Shown: piece by piece, positions 19,696 to 29,525 of the stretch
Layout: each line of letters opens with the position of its first letter
How positions within the stretch are numbered: position 1 is the stretch's first letter
From: DASQZK01 sp963764345
GTDB lineage: Bacteria > Bacteroidota > Bacteroidia > Bacteroidales > GCA-2748055
DNA length: 64,000 nucleotides
Assembly: GCA_963764345.1 (NCBI GenBank)
Contig: CAVXSF010000008.1
Location: 248,001 to 312,000 of the forward strand
Reading direction: 5' to 3'
Notes under the pieces: model-generated
What the model was told of the DNA's origin: nothing
Seen by the model: the letters and a program-made list of their open reading frames with translations, nothing else
Database searches by the model: none
Made by a program: the position numbers and the translations under genes

Positions 19696-20199
19696 TTACC
19701 TTGTTGCAATGAACCAACCGTTGACTTTTACAAATTCCCCTGTATTAGCATCTTTCATCGAAACGTCATTCAGTTCTCCATGAATAAGATCCTGATTCAG
19801 CTCGATAACAAAAAATTCCTGTTCCGGTTCTATATAATAAAGTCTTGCATTAAACTCCCCTGCAGTACCTACTCTCACATCCGTCTTTGACAAAGATGCA
19901 GAAGCTATAATACAGAATTTATTGACTGCAAGATTTGAATCAACTGTCATGATTAGTGACCCAAGTGGTTCATTGTTGTCATCTGTCCCAAGGTAAATTG
20001 TATGACCGTACGGGTCCCATCTTGAGTCGATGTTTTCACCAATTAATTCAAGTTCATAATTGTCCTCGCCCGTAATTTTCAGATTATACCCATCTTTTTG
20101 AGCTGTATCCTTGCCGGACTTGTCTTTCTGACATGATATAAACATAACAGACATTATCATGACAGACAATAATGTAAGATAACGTAAATATGATTTCAT
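19696..20199 (-). CDS. Hypothetical lipoprotein
   Basis: Protein of 167 residues with a signal peptide ending in a lipobox (VMFISC, Cys near residue 23), so anchored in a membrane. The remainder is predicted beta-rich, with NLKITGEDNYELELIGENID and a C-terminal region rich in acidic and aromatic residues. I do not recognise a family. The start at 20199 (MKSYLRYLTLL) gives a normal signal peptide; a start nine codons upstream is also open. It stands alone, with no clear operon partner. Confidence 0.65.
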   Translation of the reverse strand: MKSYLRYLTLLSVMIMSVMFISCQKDKSGKDTAQKDGYNLKITGEDNYELELIGENIDSRWDPYGHTIYLGTDDNNEPLGSLIMTVDSNLAVNKFCIIASASLSKTDVRVGTAGEFNARLYYIEPEQEFFVIELNQDLIHGELNDVSMKDANTGEFVKVNGWFIATR

Positions 20200-20693
20200 T
20201 TCATAAAATATTTGGTATACACACAATTTACGAATAAAATCGTGGGACAGGAAACTAAAACCTGGTCCAGTGCATTAATTATAAGGTCATTAGAAGTGTC
20301 GTTTACGCTTAAGGGAGGTTTGCAGGCCCATCTCAGTGAAAATAAAAAAATTACTTCTAAATAAAGATTTGAGGTAAACAGGCTTGGTACAAAGGATGTG
20401 TGTTGCTCTGAAAATTGAAGTAAGCACCTCATTCCAGAGACTGTGGTATCGAAATTCACCGGGAATTCCTGTATAGGATTTTTGAACCGGGATCAGGCGG
20501 AAATTACAATCATAGTGAGTGTTTGGTTCCAGTCTGAACTTAGCTTTATTCTATGGAACATGACAGTATGCTCTGATAGGGGAAGGATGTGCAGTTAAGC
20601 CGGTATATGCATCCAGGAAAAAATACGCCACTTCCGGATTTAAATTTGGGTTTGTAGAGGTTACAATTACAGAGCTGTATAATTAAAAATCAC
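20200..20693. other. Intergenic region, no gene supported
   Basis: An 87-codon minus-strand frame (20196-20459) overlaps the lipoprotein start and has no recognisable match. No RNA gene or hairpin cluster is seen. It may carry the lipoprotein promoter at its left end. Confidence 0.4.
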
Positions 20694-21252
20694 TGGTGTC
20701 CGGTAAAATCGAAAACCGATAATTTACTTCATATAATTGCCTGATAATCTGAAGTATATAATTAAATATCAAAATCAAGGCCCCTTTTTTCAAAGATTAT
20801 GGAATTTCATAATGTCAGATGTCAGTAAAGAAATATTGAATATCGAATATTGAATATCGAATATTGAATATCGAATGTCGAAGTTGTAAGACCTCGCTTC
20901 ATAACTCCATAAATTTTCCAAAGAGAGTTATGAGGTTATGAAGATGTTAATTCGGGGGCACTCTTCCTAACCCCTAACTACTAACGAAACCTTACTTGCA
21001 CACCCTTCGGGGTGCCGGGGAACCTTTCCTGTCAAATATTCTATCGCTCTCTGACCCTGATGGGGCCTTTTTGGACTATCCGTTGATTGATAATTAGCCA
21101 TTTCGTGACAACGATCAGCATTTTGATCACAAAATTTCGCAATCACGATGAACAAAGCCTCCCATAGGAGGCAGCGAGCGATAGAACGATGCACGACATC
21201 AAACACGGCGCCCCGTAGGGTGTGCAACACCTATTCGGTTTACCGGACACCA
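20694..21252. mobile_element. 559-bp element with 14-bp perfect terminal inverted repeats (MITE-like)
   Basis: The left end TGGTGTCCGGTAAA (20694-20707) is the exact reverse complement of the right end (21239-21252). There is no transposase inside. The interior has an ATTGAATATCGA tandem repeat (about 20834-20880). It also has a symmetrical hairpin cluster (20990-21235): TTGCACACCC, TATCGCTC, CCTCCCATAGGAGG, GAGCGATA and GTAGGGTGTGCAA, the last ones mirrored. The same cluster recurs at 35840-36110 and 47866-48020. I could not see a convincing target duplication. Confidence 0.6.
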
Positions 21253-21429
21253 ATGATTAAAATAGTATATTTTTTGGATATTAGTATGACAAATACCAAA
21301 GGATCTTACACTTATCCCTGATTACCGGTTACAGAATCTGTAAGACCTTTTTCCGGGAAATTTTTCACACACTCCCCGGATTAAAATTAACCAAAGTCTA
21401 TAAGATGAAATATCAAAAGCAGCCTGTAT

Positions 21430-22515
21430 TTATTGACCCTGAACCATTATTTTTACGGCTATACCCGGCTTAATTTCTTCACTGCCGCGGGTTAGCAATG
21501 TATCACCTTCTTGCATGTCCCCGAATATTTCGACGCTGTCCTTCATTGATATCCCCTCCTTTACATCTACCCACTCAACTGTGCCAAGGTTTGCCCTTAC
21601 AATGAATTGTCTCTCAAGAGAGGTCACTACCGAACTAAAAGGAACACCAAAGGAGCTGCCTTCCCGCATGAGTATGATGTGGGCCATGGCGTACATCCCC
21701 GGCTTGAGTTCATTGTTCCCGTTGTCATACTCATATTCCCATAATTCGGTGCGGGTATCGGGATCAATGCTTTCGGATTTTCTAGCGGGATTGGCATAGA
21801 ATGTTTTATTTGCCACTGCATCCGTAGTGAAGGCTAATACTTTCTCTTCCGGATGGCTTTGAACGTAGGCTTCCGGGACATGAATCCGCAACCGCAGGAT
21901 ATCCGGTCTTTCCAATACGAAGAGTATACTGTGATCTTTTGATCCCACGAGGTCGCCAACATCGATGAACCGTTTGGTGATAATGCAGTTAAAGGGAGCC
22001 TGGATGGTAAGATAAGCCTGCAAATGCCGGTAAGAAAGGGTTTTTGACCTTGCTGAAACGAAACGACGCGGAACTGTCTGCGGAGACCAGGTTCCCGGCA
22101 GTGATCAAATCACTTTCTGCGATAACCCCCTGCTCCCGGGATGCCTTGCTCAACCGGTTGAACTTATCAAGGCTTGCTTCATAATGAGCCTTTGCTTCGT
22201 CATACTCTGCTTTAGCTTTGCACTCCGGGCCACAATCTCCGGGGCATCCAGCACCGCGAGGATCTGGCCCTTCCTGACTTTATCACCAATATCAACCAAA
22301 TATTTCTGAACGTAACCCTCTACCTTTGCATTGATCTCTGCCCGTTCAAAAGGCAATAATTCTGCAGGCAGATCCAATGTTTTGCTGACCTTTTTCTTCG
22401 TAAGGACAAAGGCATCTTTAGCATCTTCCGCTTTGTGGTTTTTTGTCCTTTCAGGTGCGCAGGACAGAAGAATGAACGCAAAGAAAACCGAAAGAAGCAG
22501 TGCTGTCTTTTGCAT
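21430..22515 (-). pseudogene. RND efflux membrane-fusion protein, disrupted
   Basis: Periplasmic adaptor of a tripartite efflux pump. The intact N-terminus (from 22515) has a lipoprotein signal (ILLSCAPE) and the first lipoyl half (AEINAKVEGYVQKYLVDIGDKVRKGQILAVLD). The C-terminal two thirds (from about 22023) has the second lipoyl half, beta-barrel and membrane-proximal domains (PGMYAMAHIIL, GMQEGD-like end). Between about 22023 and 22200 the frame shifts more than once through the helical hairpin. It follows the RND gene by 15 bases on the same strand, the last gene of the broken TolC-RND-MFP unit. Confidence 0.82.
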
Positions 22516-22529
22516 GATGGTTTATGGTT

Positions 22530-25504
22530 TTACTGTTTTTCAAAATATTTACTATCCGGATCATCGGGATTGAGAGAAACACTTGTGAAGGCTTTGCTTC
22601 CGACCAGGGTTCTGTATATGAGGGGTAAAAAGAGCAAAGTGCTGATCAGGGAAAAAACTAAGCCTCCGATGACGGCAATTCCCAGGGGTGCAACCTGAGC
22701 TATTCCTCACCGATCCCGATGGCCATGGGGATCATTCCGGCGATCATGGCGAAGCTGGTCATCAGGATGGGCCTCATCCGGTTTGATGCTGCGTGTGATA
22801 TGCATTGATATCTCCCTGCCGGCGCAAACTTTCTGCGTTCGTTACATAAAAGATCGTATTTGCCATGGCCAAAGCTATGATAGCGCTATATAGGATTGAA
22901 TATTTAAAGTATGATTGGTTGCAGGAGCACAAACTGAATTGCTTACTGCTGGAAGGATCGAAACTGCTGCTAGCGCGATTTAAAAGATTGGAAATTTGCT
23001 GCTAGCTCAGGAAGATGACAATGATGGCAATAAACAGTGAGCTGCAATTAGTTAACGTTTCTTAGCAGGTAATTGCTCTTTTTAAGTATTTTTGTGGGGG
23101 GAAGTTAGCTAGATCATTGACAGCTTTATCGAGTGCTTTTACAGCTGATTGAGATTTTACGATGAATATTGGCAATCAGCGAAATAAAGCGTTGCTGATT
23201 TAGCTTATCTATTCAGCAGGAGTAGTGATTCTGTGCACGTTGCACTCCGCAGGTAGATCTTCTTATCTTGGTTTCACAATCGGGATATTTCAATATCTTA
23301 GCTTTATTATAAGGTATTGGGTATTCAATTGTACTGGTTGCACGCTGAAGATGGATCTCTCAATAATCGGGAGTAGTGAATGCTGGTGACGTGGCGGAAC
23401 GATTGATTTTGCGATATCTCAACGGTAATCAAGCTGACTGCTTTAACTCGGTGGAGATCTATCTTTATGCGGGATAATCGATCGGTGTAGTTATTTGCAC
23501 ATCTTGAAAAATGGAATTTCTTTAAGATTATTTTAGGTGCTGAGCGATATCGAGGGACGTTTGCAGGTTTTTTCAGGAAGCACTCAATCGGTTCGTTGAT
23601 AGGTTATGATTGGTAAGGTTTGGGTTAAAAAGAGAGTTTAGCTTGGGTACTTTTTGCTGAATCTTTTACGCATTTCTTTGGAACGCTGCGATAGGTATTG
23701 CTTTTTTGCAGGTTTATTGATAACTGCTATGGGGGCACTTGTACAATGAATTAAATTCACAGGAAAGCTTGAAGGTTGTGTGCTATAAATGCAGAGCTAA
23801 TACTGACGTTTTTTGCAACGATTTTCGGCGGTTTTAAGTAAATCTGTGTGGCGTTTTAGTCGTTAATTGGTCTGTTCCTCCGCGCTGCTGTACTGGCTGG
23901 TTCAACTTTGTGAAATGTCAGTTCGATGAGATAGAATGCAGCAGGAACAGGCAATAGCTGCTAAAGTATACTGCTAGGGAGAGCTTGATCTGCTGCGTTA
24001 ATTTCTGACATGCGGAGATACACGATTTAAATTTCTCAAACCTGTTATGTTCTTCGCCTGCTGGAGTGGTTTCTAATCCTTACTGCTGACCGGACAAACT
24101 CATTGACACCAAATGAGGTGATCAGGTAAACCCAGCTAGCGACATGGGCTAAACTGCTCTGGGCTCCCGTTGAAGAGTGCGGGGGCAAGACTGCAAAATA
24201 CTGAATAAGATCAGCAGTTTTGGCGTCGCATTTCTTTACAGGCTCAGGATAGCTCTTGCTTTCGGTGAACCGCATTTGGTGACGGTGGATATTTTCAATG
24301 GTCACAGTGGCTTCATCAACCAGTATGCCGACAGCGAGGGCAAGTCCGCCCAGGGTCATGATATTTATCCTTTGCCCGGTCATATTCAAAAAAATGACAC
24401 TCGACAATAATGCAACGGGTATTGTGAGCACTACAATCAGGGCACCCCTGCTGTCGCCAAGGAAAAGTAATACCATCAAACCGGTAAGAATAGCTCCCAG
24501 ACCGGCCCTCCTAAAGCAAATTTTTTAACGAGTTAATGACATAGCTTGACTGGTCAAACTCATAAGAGACTTTAATGTCCCCAGGATGGCTGCCTGCATA
24601 TCAGGCAGGGCTTTTTTACATTTTTAATCACATCCAGGTAGAAGCGTCCGCTCTTTTCGTGACAGGAATATAAACCGAACGCTTTCCATTTACCAGGGCA
24701 TAACTTGTGACCACGTCGGTGCCGATCTGTACCGAAGCTAAATCCCTTAAATATACGGAGGCGCCTTTTCCCAGCTTCAGTGGAATATTTTCCAGGTCTT
24801 TGATATTCTCAACCACTGTTTTTTGGTGTGTGATCAGCTTTTATCTCCGATACGGATATTTCCGGCAGGTGATATGGTTTTTGATTCGGCGAGTGCCCTC
24901 ACAATTTCGTCGGGTGTGTAATTGTATTGTTTTACTTTTTCAGGGTCAAGTTTGATGACCACCGATTTGGCACTGCCCCCAAAAGGAGCGGAGCGGAACC
25001 CCGGGAGGGTAGAAACTGGGCCGGACCTTGAAAGTGCAGATCCGCGATCTCCCCCAGTGTCCTCGTTTCAGATGAAAATACAAGTTGTGCCACGGGCACG
25101 CTCCCGGCATCGAACCTGGTGATAAACGGGGGTACGGTGCCCGGGGGCATGAATGATCTTGCCCGGTTTACATATACCACGACCTCAGCGGATGCCTGGC
25201 TCATATCGGTCCCTTCGTGAAATATGATCTTGATCAGTGCATTTCCCTGTACCGATTTTGATTCAACGGTTTTAACTCCGGTAACATATAAAAAATGGTA
25301 TTCATAGTAGTTGGTTACAAAAGCCTCCATTCGTTCAGGCGACAGTCCGCCATAGGGCTGGGCACACATAAATCGTGGGCAGCCCGAAGGTCGGAAAATA
25401 TCTATTTTCATTTTCAGTATGGAGAGTACCGAAAAGAAAGCGATGGCTAATACACCCACCATTACAGTGACCGGCCTGCTTAAAGCTCCCTCAATAAATT
25501 TCAT
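22530..25504 (-). pseudogene. RND efflux transporter, heavily disrupted
   Basis: Inner-membrane drug/metal efflux pump of the HAE1/AcrB-like group. Recognisable pieces in order: N-terminal TM1 (FIEGALSRPVTVMVGVLAI, from 25504), porter domain (GNALIKIIFHEGTDMSQASAEV), ENIKDLENIPLKLGKGASVYLRDLA, TM segments with GGLALAVGILVDEATVTIENI (about 24300), and the C-terminal NTIFYVTNAESLRRQG and the last helix ending near 22600. Each lies in a different frame from the next. Between about 22880 and 24040 only scattered fragments can be read (for example TLNIQSYIAL and SLFIAIIVIF), with many stops. Either a decayed gene or a badly assembled stretch; about 18 bases separate it from the TolC gene. Confidence 0.82.
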
Positions 25505-25522
25505 GATCCCTTTTGCATTTGA

Positions 25523-26921
25523 TTAAGGAAAATAGTTAGGTCGACCTTGATTACAGCCAGTCTCGCAACCTTCGCAGGAGCTGATAAAGGCATTCTTCAG
25601 CCGTGCCTCTGAATCGAGAAGATCATACTGCGCCTGGATTAATTCGGTATAACTTATCAGACCGGCGTTATACCTGGTTTGCATCGATTTAAAGGCGGAT
25701 TCATTGGCGAAATATTCGTTCGGAATTTCATGTGCAATTTTCAGTGAGGTGGACAGATCGTTCAATGCTAAATTTTGAGCTTTATGCAGCGTGTTTTGGG
25801 TCTCATTGAAATTCTGCTGAGCAACCCGGAGCAAAGCCTGGTTTTTCAGGTGTTGTATTTGTAATTGGCCAGGTCGAGCAGCGGGAACACGAGCTGAACA
25901 CCGACACCGTAATTGTACCTGCTAAACATCCAGCCGTCGCTGATATTAACGCTACCGTTTGTATGGATTGACGATCCACGGGCATAGGTTGTTACCCAGA
26001 ATTCCAGCCTGGGGGCCGAGGACCGGTCGATCTGTTTCAATTGTGCTTTACCTGCCTCTACTTCATACCGTGCATTTTCAGGGATGGATTTGCAGATGAC
26101 CCGAATCGGATTCCATGCCGGGTTCATTGGTGTGACCTAAAAGAAAAGAGGGGAGGTTCTGAAAGAAGAATTCATTGATTTCAACATGCGGGATATGATG
26201 AGAGGAGGCAATTCCGTCAATTCCTGCAACTGGCTTTGCTGTAGATTTTCAAGTGCAAAAAGTGCCGTTCGCGTTTTGGACAGTTCCCTTTAAACTTAAG
26301 GCTGTCGGTACCGGGTCGTATTCCGCTGCCTGCAAGAACCGATGCCTGTTTCAGGTCGAACTCCGACGCTCGATATTTTTCTGATACACCTTGATAAGTT
26401 CACGGGTGGATGCAATCTCCAGGTATTTGGATGCAACCCTGAAATTCACCTTCAGGATTTCATCCTCAACCCCGGCAAGTTGTTGTTCATATGACTTTTG
26501 ACTGTATTCAACGGAAGCGGACCGTTGCCCGAAGGTGACCGGCGACCATCGAAGATCAATCCGGCGGCAGATCCCGGAACCGCTTCATAGATGTTTTTTT
26601 CGGAAGGAGGACCGCTGATCGGCACAAGAATCCCGGGATAGCTCATTCCCGAAATGTTATTGTAGGTTGAGTAATTGGCCTGCCAGGCAGCATCGATTGA
26701 GGGAAGTTTGTATTTTTCCCAAGTGAAACCTGGGCTTTGGCCGCTTCGGCTTTTTCCTGCCTCGCCAGTATTCCGGGGTAATTTGTTTCTGCCAGATTAA
26801 GCAATGACTTCAGATCAGACTGTCCAAAAGCCGCAATTGACAAAGTGATAAGAATAAATTTGAGAAACAGGATTTTAGATGCTCGTTGCAAAAGATGTAT
26901 TTTTTCTGCTTTCATTTTCAT
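25523..26921 (-). pseudogene. TolC-family outer-membrane efflux protein, disrupted
   Basis: First gene of the efflux unit (minus strand, start near 26921 with a signal peptide ending in IAAFGQ). The mature start SDLKSLLNLAETNYPGILARQEKAEAAKAQV is a typical TolC coiled-coil repeat. Later fragments at 26452-26646, 25846-26127 and 25523-25834 (AQNLALNDLSTSLKIAHEIP, MQTRYNAGLISYTELIQAQYDLLDSEARLKN) match the second TolC repeat. At least four frame changes separate the pieces. The start is sharply placed, but no full-length product is possible. Confidence 0.83.
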
Positions 26922-27499
26922 AACACCCCTTTGTTTTAATCATCGCTCAACACGGGCAATTTTCACCCCGGTTTCCATACTCTCCTGGTTTTACTTTAAA
27001 TTCCCCCATCTCATGTTGTATATGCTTTCACCTTCAGGCGGATAAGGTTAAGGCACTGTCAAGACTGTACCGTATAAACAACAGAAATACAAAAAAGGTA
27101 AAGAGAGGAAGATTTTATAGGGGATAAGTCTGTTCAGCGGAGCGGAACATTTCCAGGAATGACAAAGGTTCCGGCCTCTTCATCCACATCCTGAAAATGG
27201 GATTCACAGGTCTTATGGGATGGCCTATCTGTCTGGTATAGTTTACACAAGAGTCAGAACTGTTGGTTAAGCTGAGATTTAGTTACGAATGTTAACAGGT
27301 GAATTATGAAACGGACGTGAAGAAAATGTGCCCGCGCCTTTAAGTTAAAAGTTACAATAGAAGCGCTGGAGGAGCGGGTACTTCATGCTGAATTATCCGG
27401 ACTGTCTGAAGTATATCCGGAGATCATCTGAAGGTGGAAAAAAGAGTTTTCGTAACAATCAGCAATGAGCCTCTGTGTTTAATGGTTTGTCCGGTGAAC
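26922..27499. other. Intergenic region, nothing recognised
   Basis: No open frame, hairpin cluster, tandem repeat or RNA gene that I can support. It probably contains the promoter of the efflux unit near 26950-27050 and the end of the sulfatase transcript. Confidence 0.4.
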
Positions 27500-29104
27500 C
27501 TAATTATACGCATTCGGGGGCCGGAAATTCACCGGCAACCCTGTCGTGTCCTTATATTGTGTACGGAGGTCTTTAAGCTGGTTCAGCAGGTCTTTTAATA
27601 CGCCTTCATAGCCCGGCTGTACCTTAACTCCCGACTCGATCATCAGATTATCCATTTCGTCGGGGTCATTTTTCAGGTCGAACATTTCCCACTGGTTGAT
27701 GGTGTAATAAAAGATGAGCTTATACCGCTCGGTCCGGATCCCGTAATTCGGTAATACCCAATGCGGTGCCTGGAATTCGTAGTAGTGGTAATACATAGAT
27801 TTTCTCCAACCCTCCGGAGTATGCCCCTCAAAAACAGGCACGAGGCTTTTGCCCTGCATATCCGGCGGCACGGGGATCCCGGCCATATCAAGGATCGTCG
27901 GGGCATTGTCAATACTCACAACCCAGTCGTCACTCACACTTCCCGGCTTGATCACTCCGGGATAACGGATCAGCCACGGGACCCGCAGCGCCTCTTCATA
28001 CATGAACCGTTTGTCGAACCAGCCATGATCACCCATGAAAAAGCCATGATCGCCGGTAAAGACCACGATGGTATTCTTTGAGAGGCCGCTTTTATCGAGG
28101 AAATCGAGCAGCCGCCCAATATTGTCGTCCTGTGATTTCAAGGTTCCGATAAAATGACGCATAAAAACCTGGTAATTCCATTCCTGTCGCTGCCTGGGGG
28201 TGAGGCTGTCGGGCGGGTTAAAATCGCGCATGTCCTTAATCGTCATATGTGCGCTTTTAGCCGCAGAAGAGCGGGTTTTGTAATCATCCCAGAAGGTTGC
28301 GGGTTCAGGAAAGTGCCGGTTGTCGTAAATATGTTCATATTTGTGCGGAGGGTCAAACGGCCGGTGATCATTGAAATACTGCATGCAAAGGATAAACGGC
28401 TTTCCCCGTGAGTTTAAATCTTTCATCCATTCGATAGCCTTATCCGTATAGACATCCGTACCATATCCCTCGTAGGTTTTATCCTCTATTTTGGTATTTC
28501 CGAAAGATGCGCTTTCAAGGTAACCCGTGGAACGGTAATAAGGCCCGCCGGCTCCATTTTTAAACAGGAAATAATCGAAGCCGACTTCTCCCGGATTTGC
28601 AGGCAGGTGCCATTTCCCCACCAGGGCCGTGTTGTACCCGTTATTCTTCATGATCCGGGCAAAATTCTCCTGTTTGGGATCGAAGGTACTTGCCGGTTGC
28701 CCGTTGGAAGCAACGGCATAATTGGAATACATCCCGTTCAAGTGATCGTATTTGCCGGTTAGCAGCGTGGCACGGCTCGGTGCACAAAGGGCATTGTTGC
28801 AAAAGGAATTTGTAAACAACATGCCTTCCTTCGCAATCCGGTCAATATTGGGGGTTGTGTCAATTTTACTGCCATAGCAGCTTAAAACACTCAACGGCAC
28901 ACCTTCGGTGGTGATCCATAAAATATTGGGTCTGGTTTTTTTCGTGGATTCTTTTTTCTGCCATGAAGCCTCTTTTTCAATCTCATTTTTTGAACCGGAG
29001 GAAAAATTGACCATCACGAAGGCAGGCAGCAGAAGACTTATAACCACTCTGCCGGGCCGTTCGGGAAAAAACTTCTGGAAGGTAAACGGTTTTTCAGTGC
29101 TCAT
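27500..29104 (-). CDS. Formylglycine-dependent sulfatase
   Basis: Hydrolyses sulfate esters, most likely on a sulfated glycan, in the periplasm. 534 residues; a hydrophobic segment at about 20-36 acts as signal/anchor. The cysteine-type maturation motif CAPSR (Cys107 to Arg111) is followed by ATLLTG, and KWH, TGDHGFF and NGYNTALVGKWHLP match the alkaline-phosphatase-superfamily fold of the S1 sulfatases. Unusually, the first calcium-binding pair, normally two acidic residues, reads Glu-Gly (TTEGVPLSVLSCYG, about 65-78). It is divergent from a GH36-like glycosidase 421 bases away, a classic polysaccharide-utilisation pairing, though no SusC/SusD pair is present here. Confidence 0.9.
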   Translation of the reverse strand: MSTEKPFTFQKFFPERPGRVVISLLLPAFVMVNFSSGSKNEIEKEASWQKKESTKKTRPNILWITTEGVPLSVLSCYGSKIDTTPNIDRIAKEGMLFTNSFCNNALCAPSRATLLTGKYDHLNGMYSNYAVASNGQPASTFDPKQENFARIMKNNGYNTALVGKWHLPANPGEVGFDYFLFKNGAGGPYYRSTGYLESASFGNTKIEDKTYEGYGTDVYTDKAIEWMKDLNSRGKPFILCMQYFNDHRPFDPPHKYEHIYDNRHFPEPATFWDDYKTRSSAAKSAHMTIKDMRDFNPPDSLTPRQRQEWNYQVFMRHFIGTLKSQDDNIGRLLDFLDKSGLSKNTIVVFTGDHGFFMGDHGWFDKRFMYEEALRVPWLIRYPGVIKPGSVSDDWVVSIDNAPTILDMAGIPVPPDMQGKSLVPVFEGHTPEGWRKSMYYHYYEFQAPHWVLPNYGIRTERYKLIFYYTINQWEMFDLKNDPDEMDNLMIESGVKVQPGYEGVLKDLLNQLKDLRTQYKDTTGLPVNFRPPNAYN

Positions 29105-29525
29105 GATCTGTAGTTTTCAGAAATTATCGAATGTATGGTAAGTGTGACATGGTTGACATGTTGCGAAATAGGGTAGTGTTTTAAGATGGCAGGCCTCCCA
29201 TAGCTCACAGTACGATTGTCCTTAATGTGTAAGTTTAACAAAGTCAGGGTTGAAATTGTTGGTGGAATCACACGTCCTGCGTACATAAAAAGAGGACTGA
29301 ATAAAGTCTGCCGTAGTTTTTAACGGCTTAAATGGTATAAAAAATTCATTTTTGCTGTCGCAGGTGAGTCCTTGTTAGTTCGTAAAAGGATTTGCGGGCA
29401 GACCGTCTTGTGATTTGAACCAAATCCATTACTTTTAAGCTATTGAACTTTTTATTCTGAATGTACGATTACCCTTTTGCCGGGGCAGCTTAACCGCCTG
29501 TTTCTTTAAAAAAACAATGTAACAG
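29105..29525. promoter_or_regulatory. Divergent control region between sulfatase and glycosidase
   Basis: Four hundred bases without a gene between two head-to-head genes of related function. It must contain both promoters, but I could not find a full TTTG-N19/21-TAnnTTTG match with confidence, and no clear operator palindrome. Confidence 0.35.

Noticed and set aside
20967..21230. 87-codon minus-strand open frame
   Set aside because: Lies within the hairpin cluster of the MITE-like element.
24928..25122. Plus-strand open frame in the RND region
   Set aside because: Antisense to a recognisable RND porter-domain segment.
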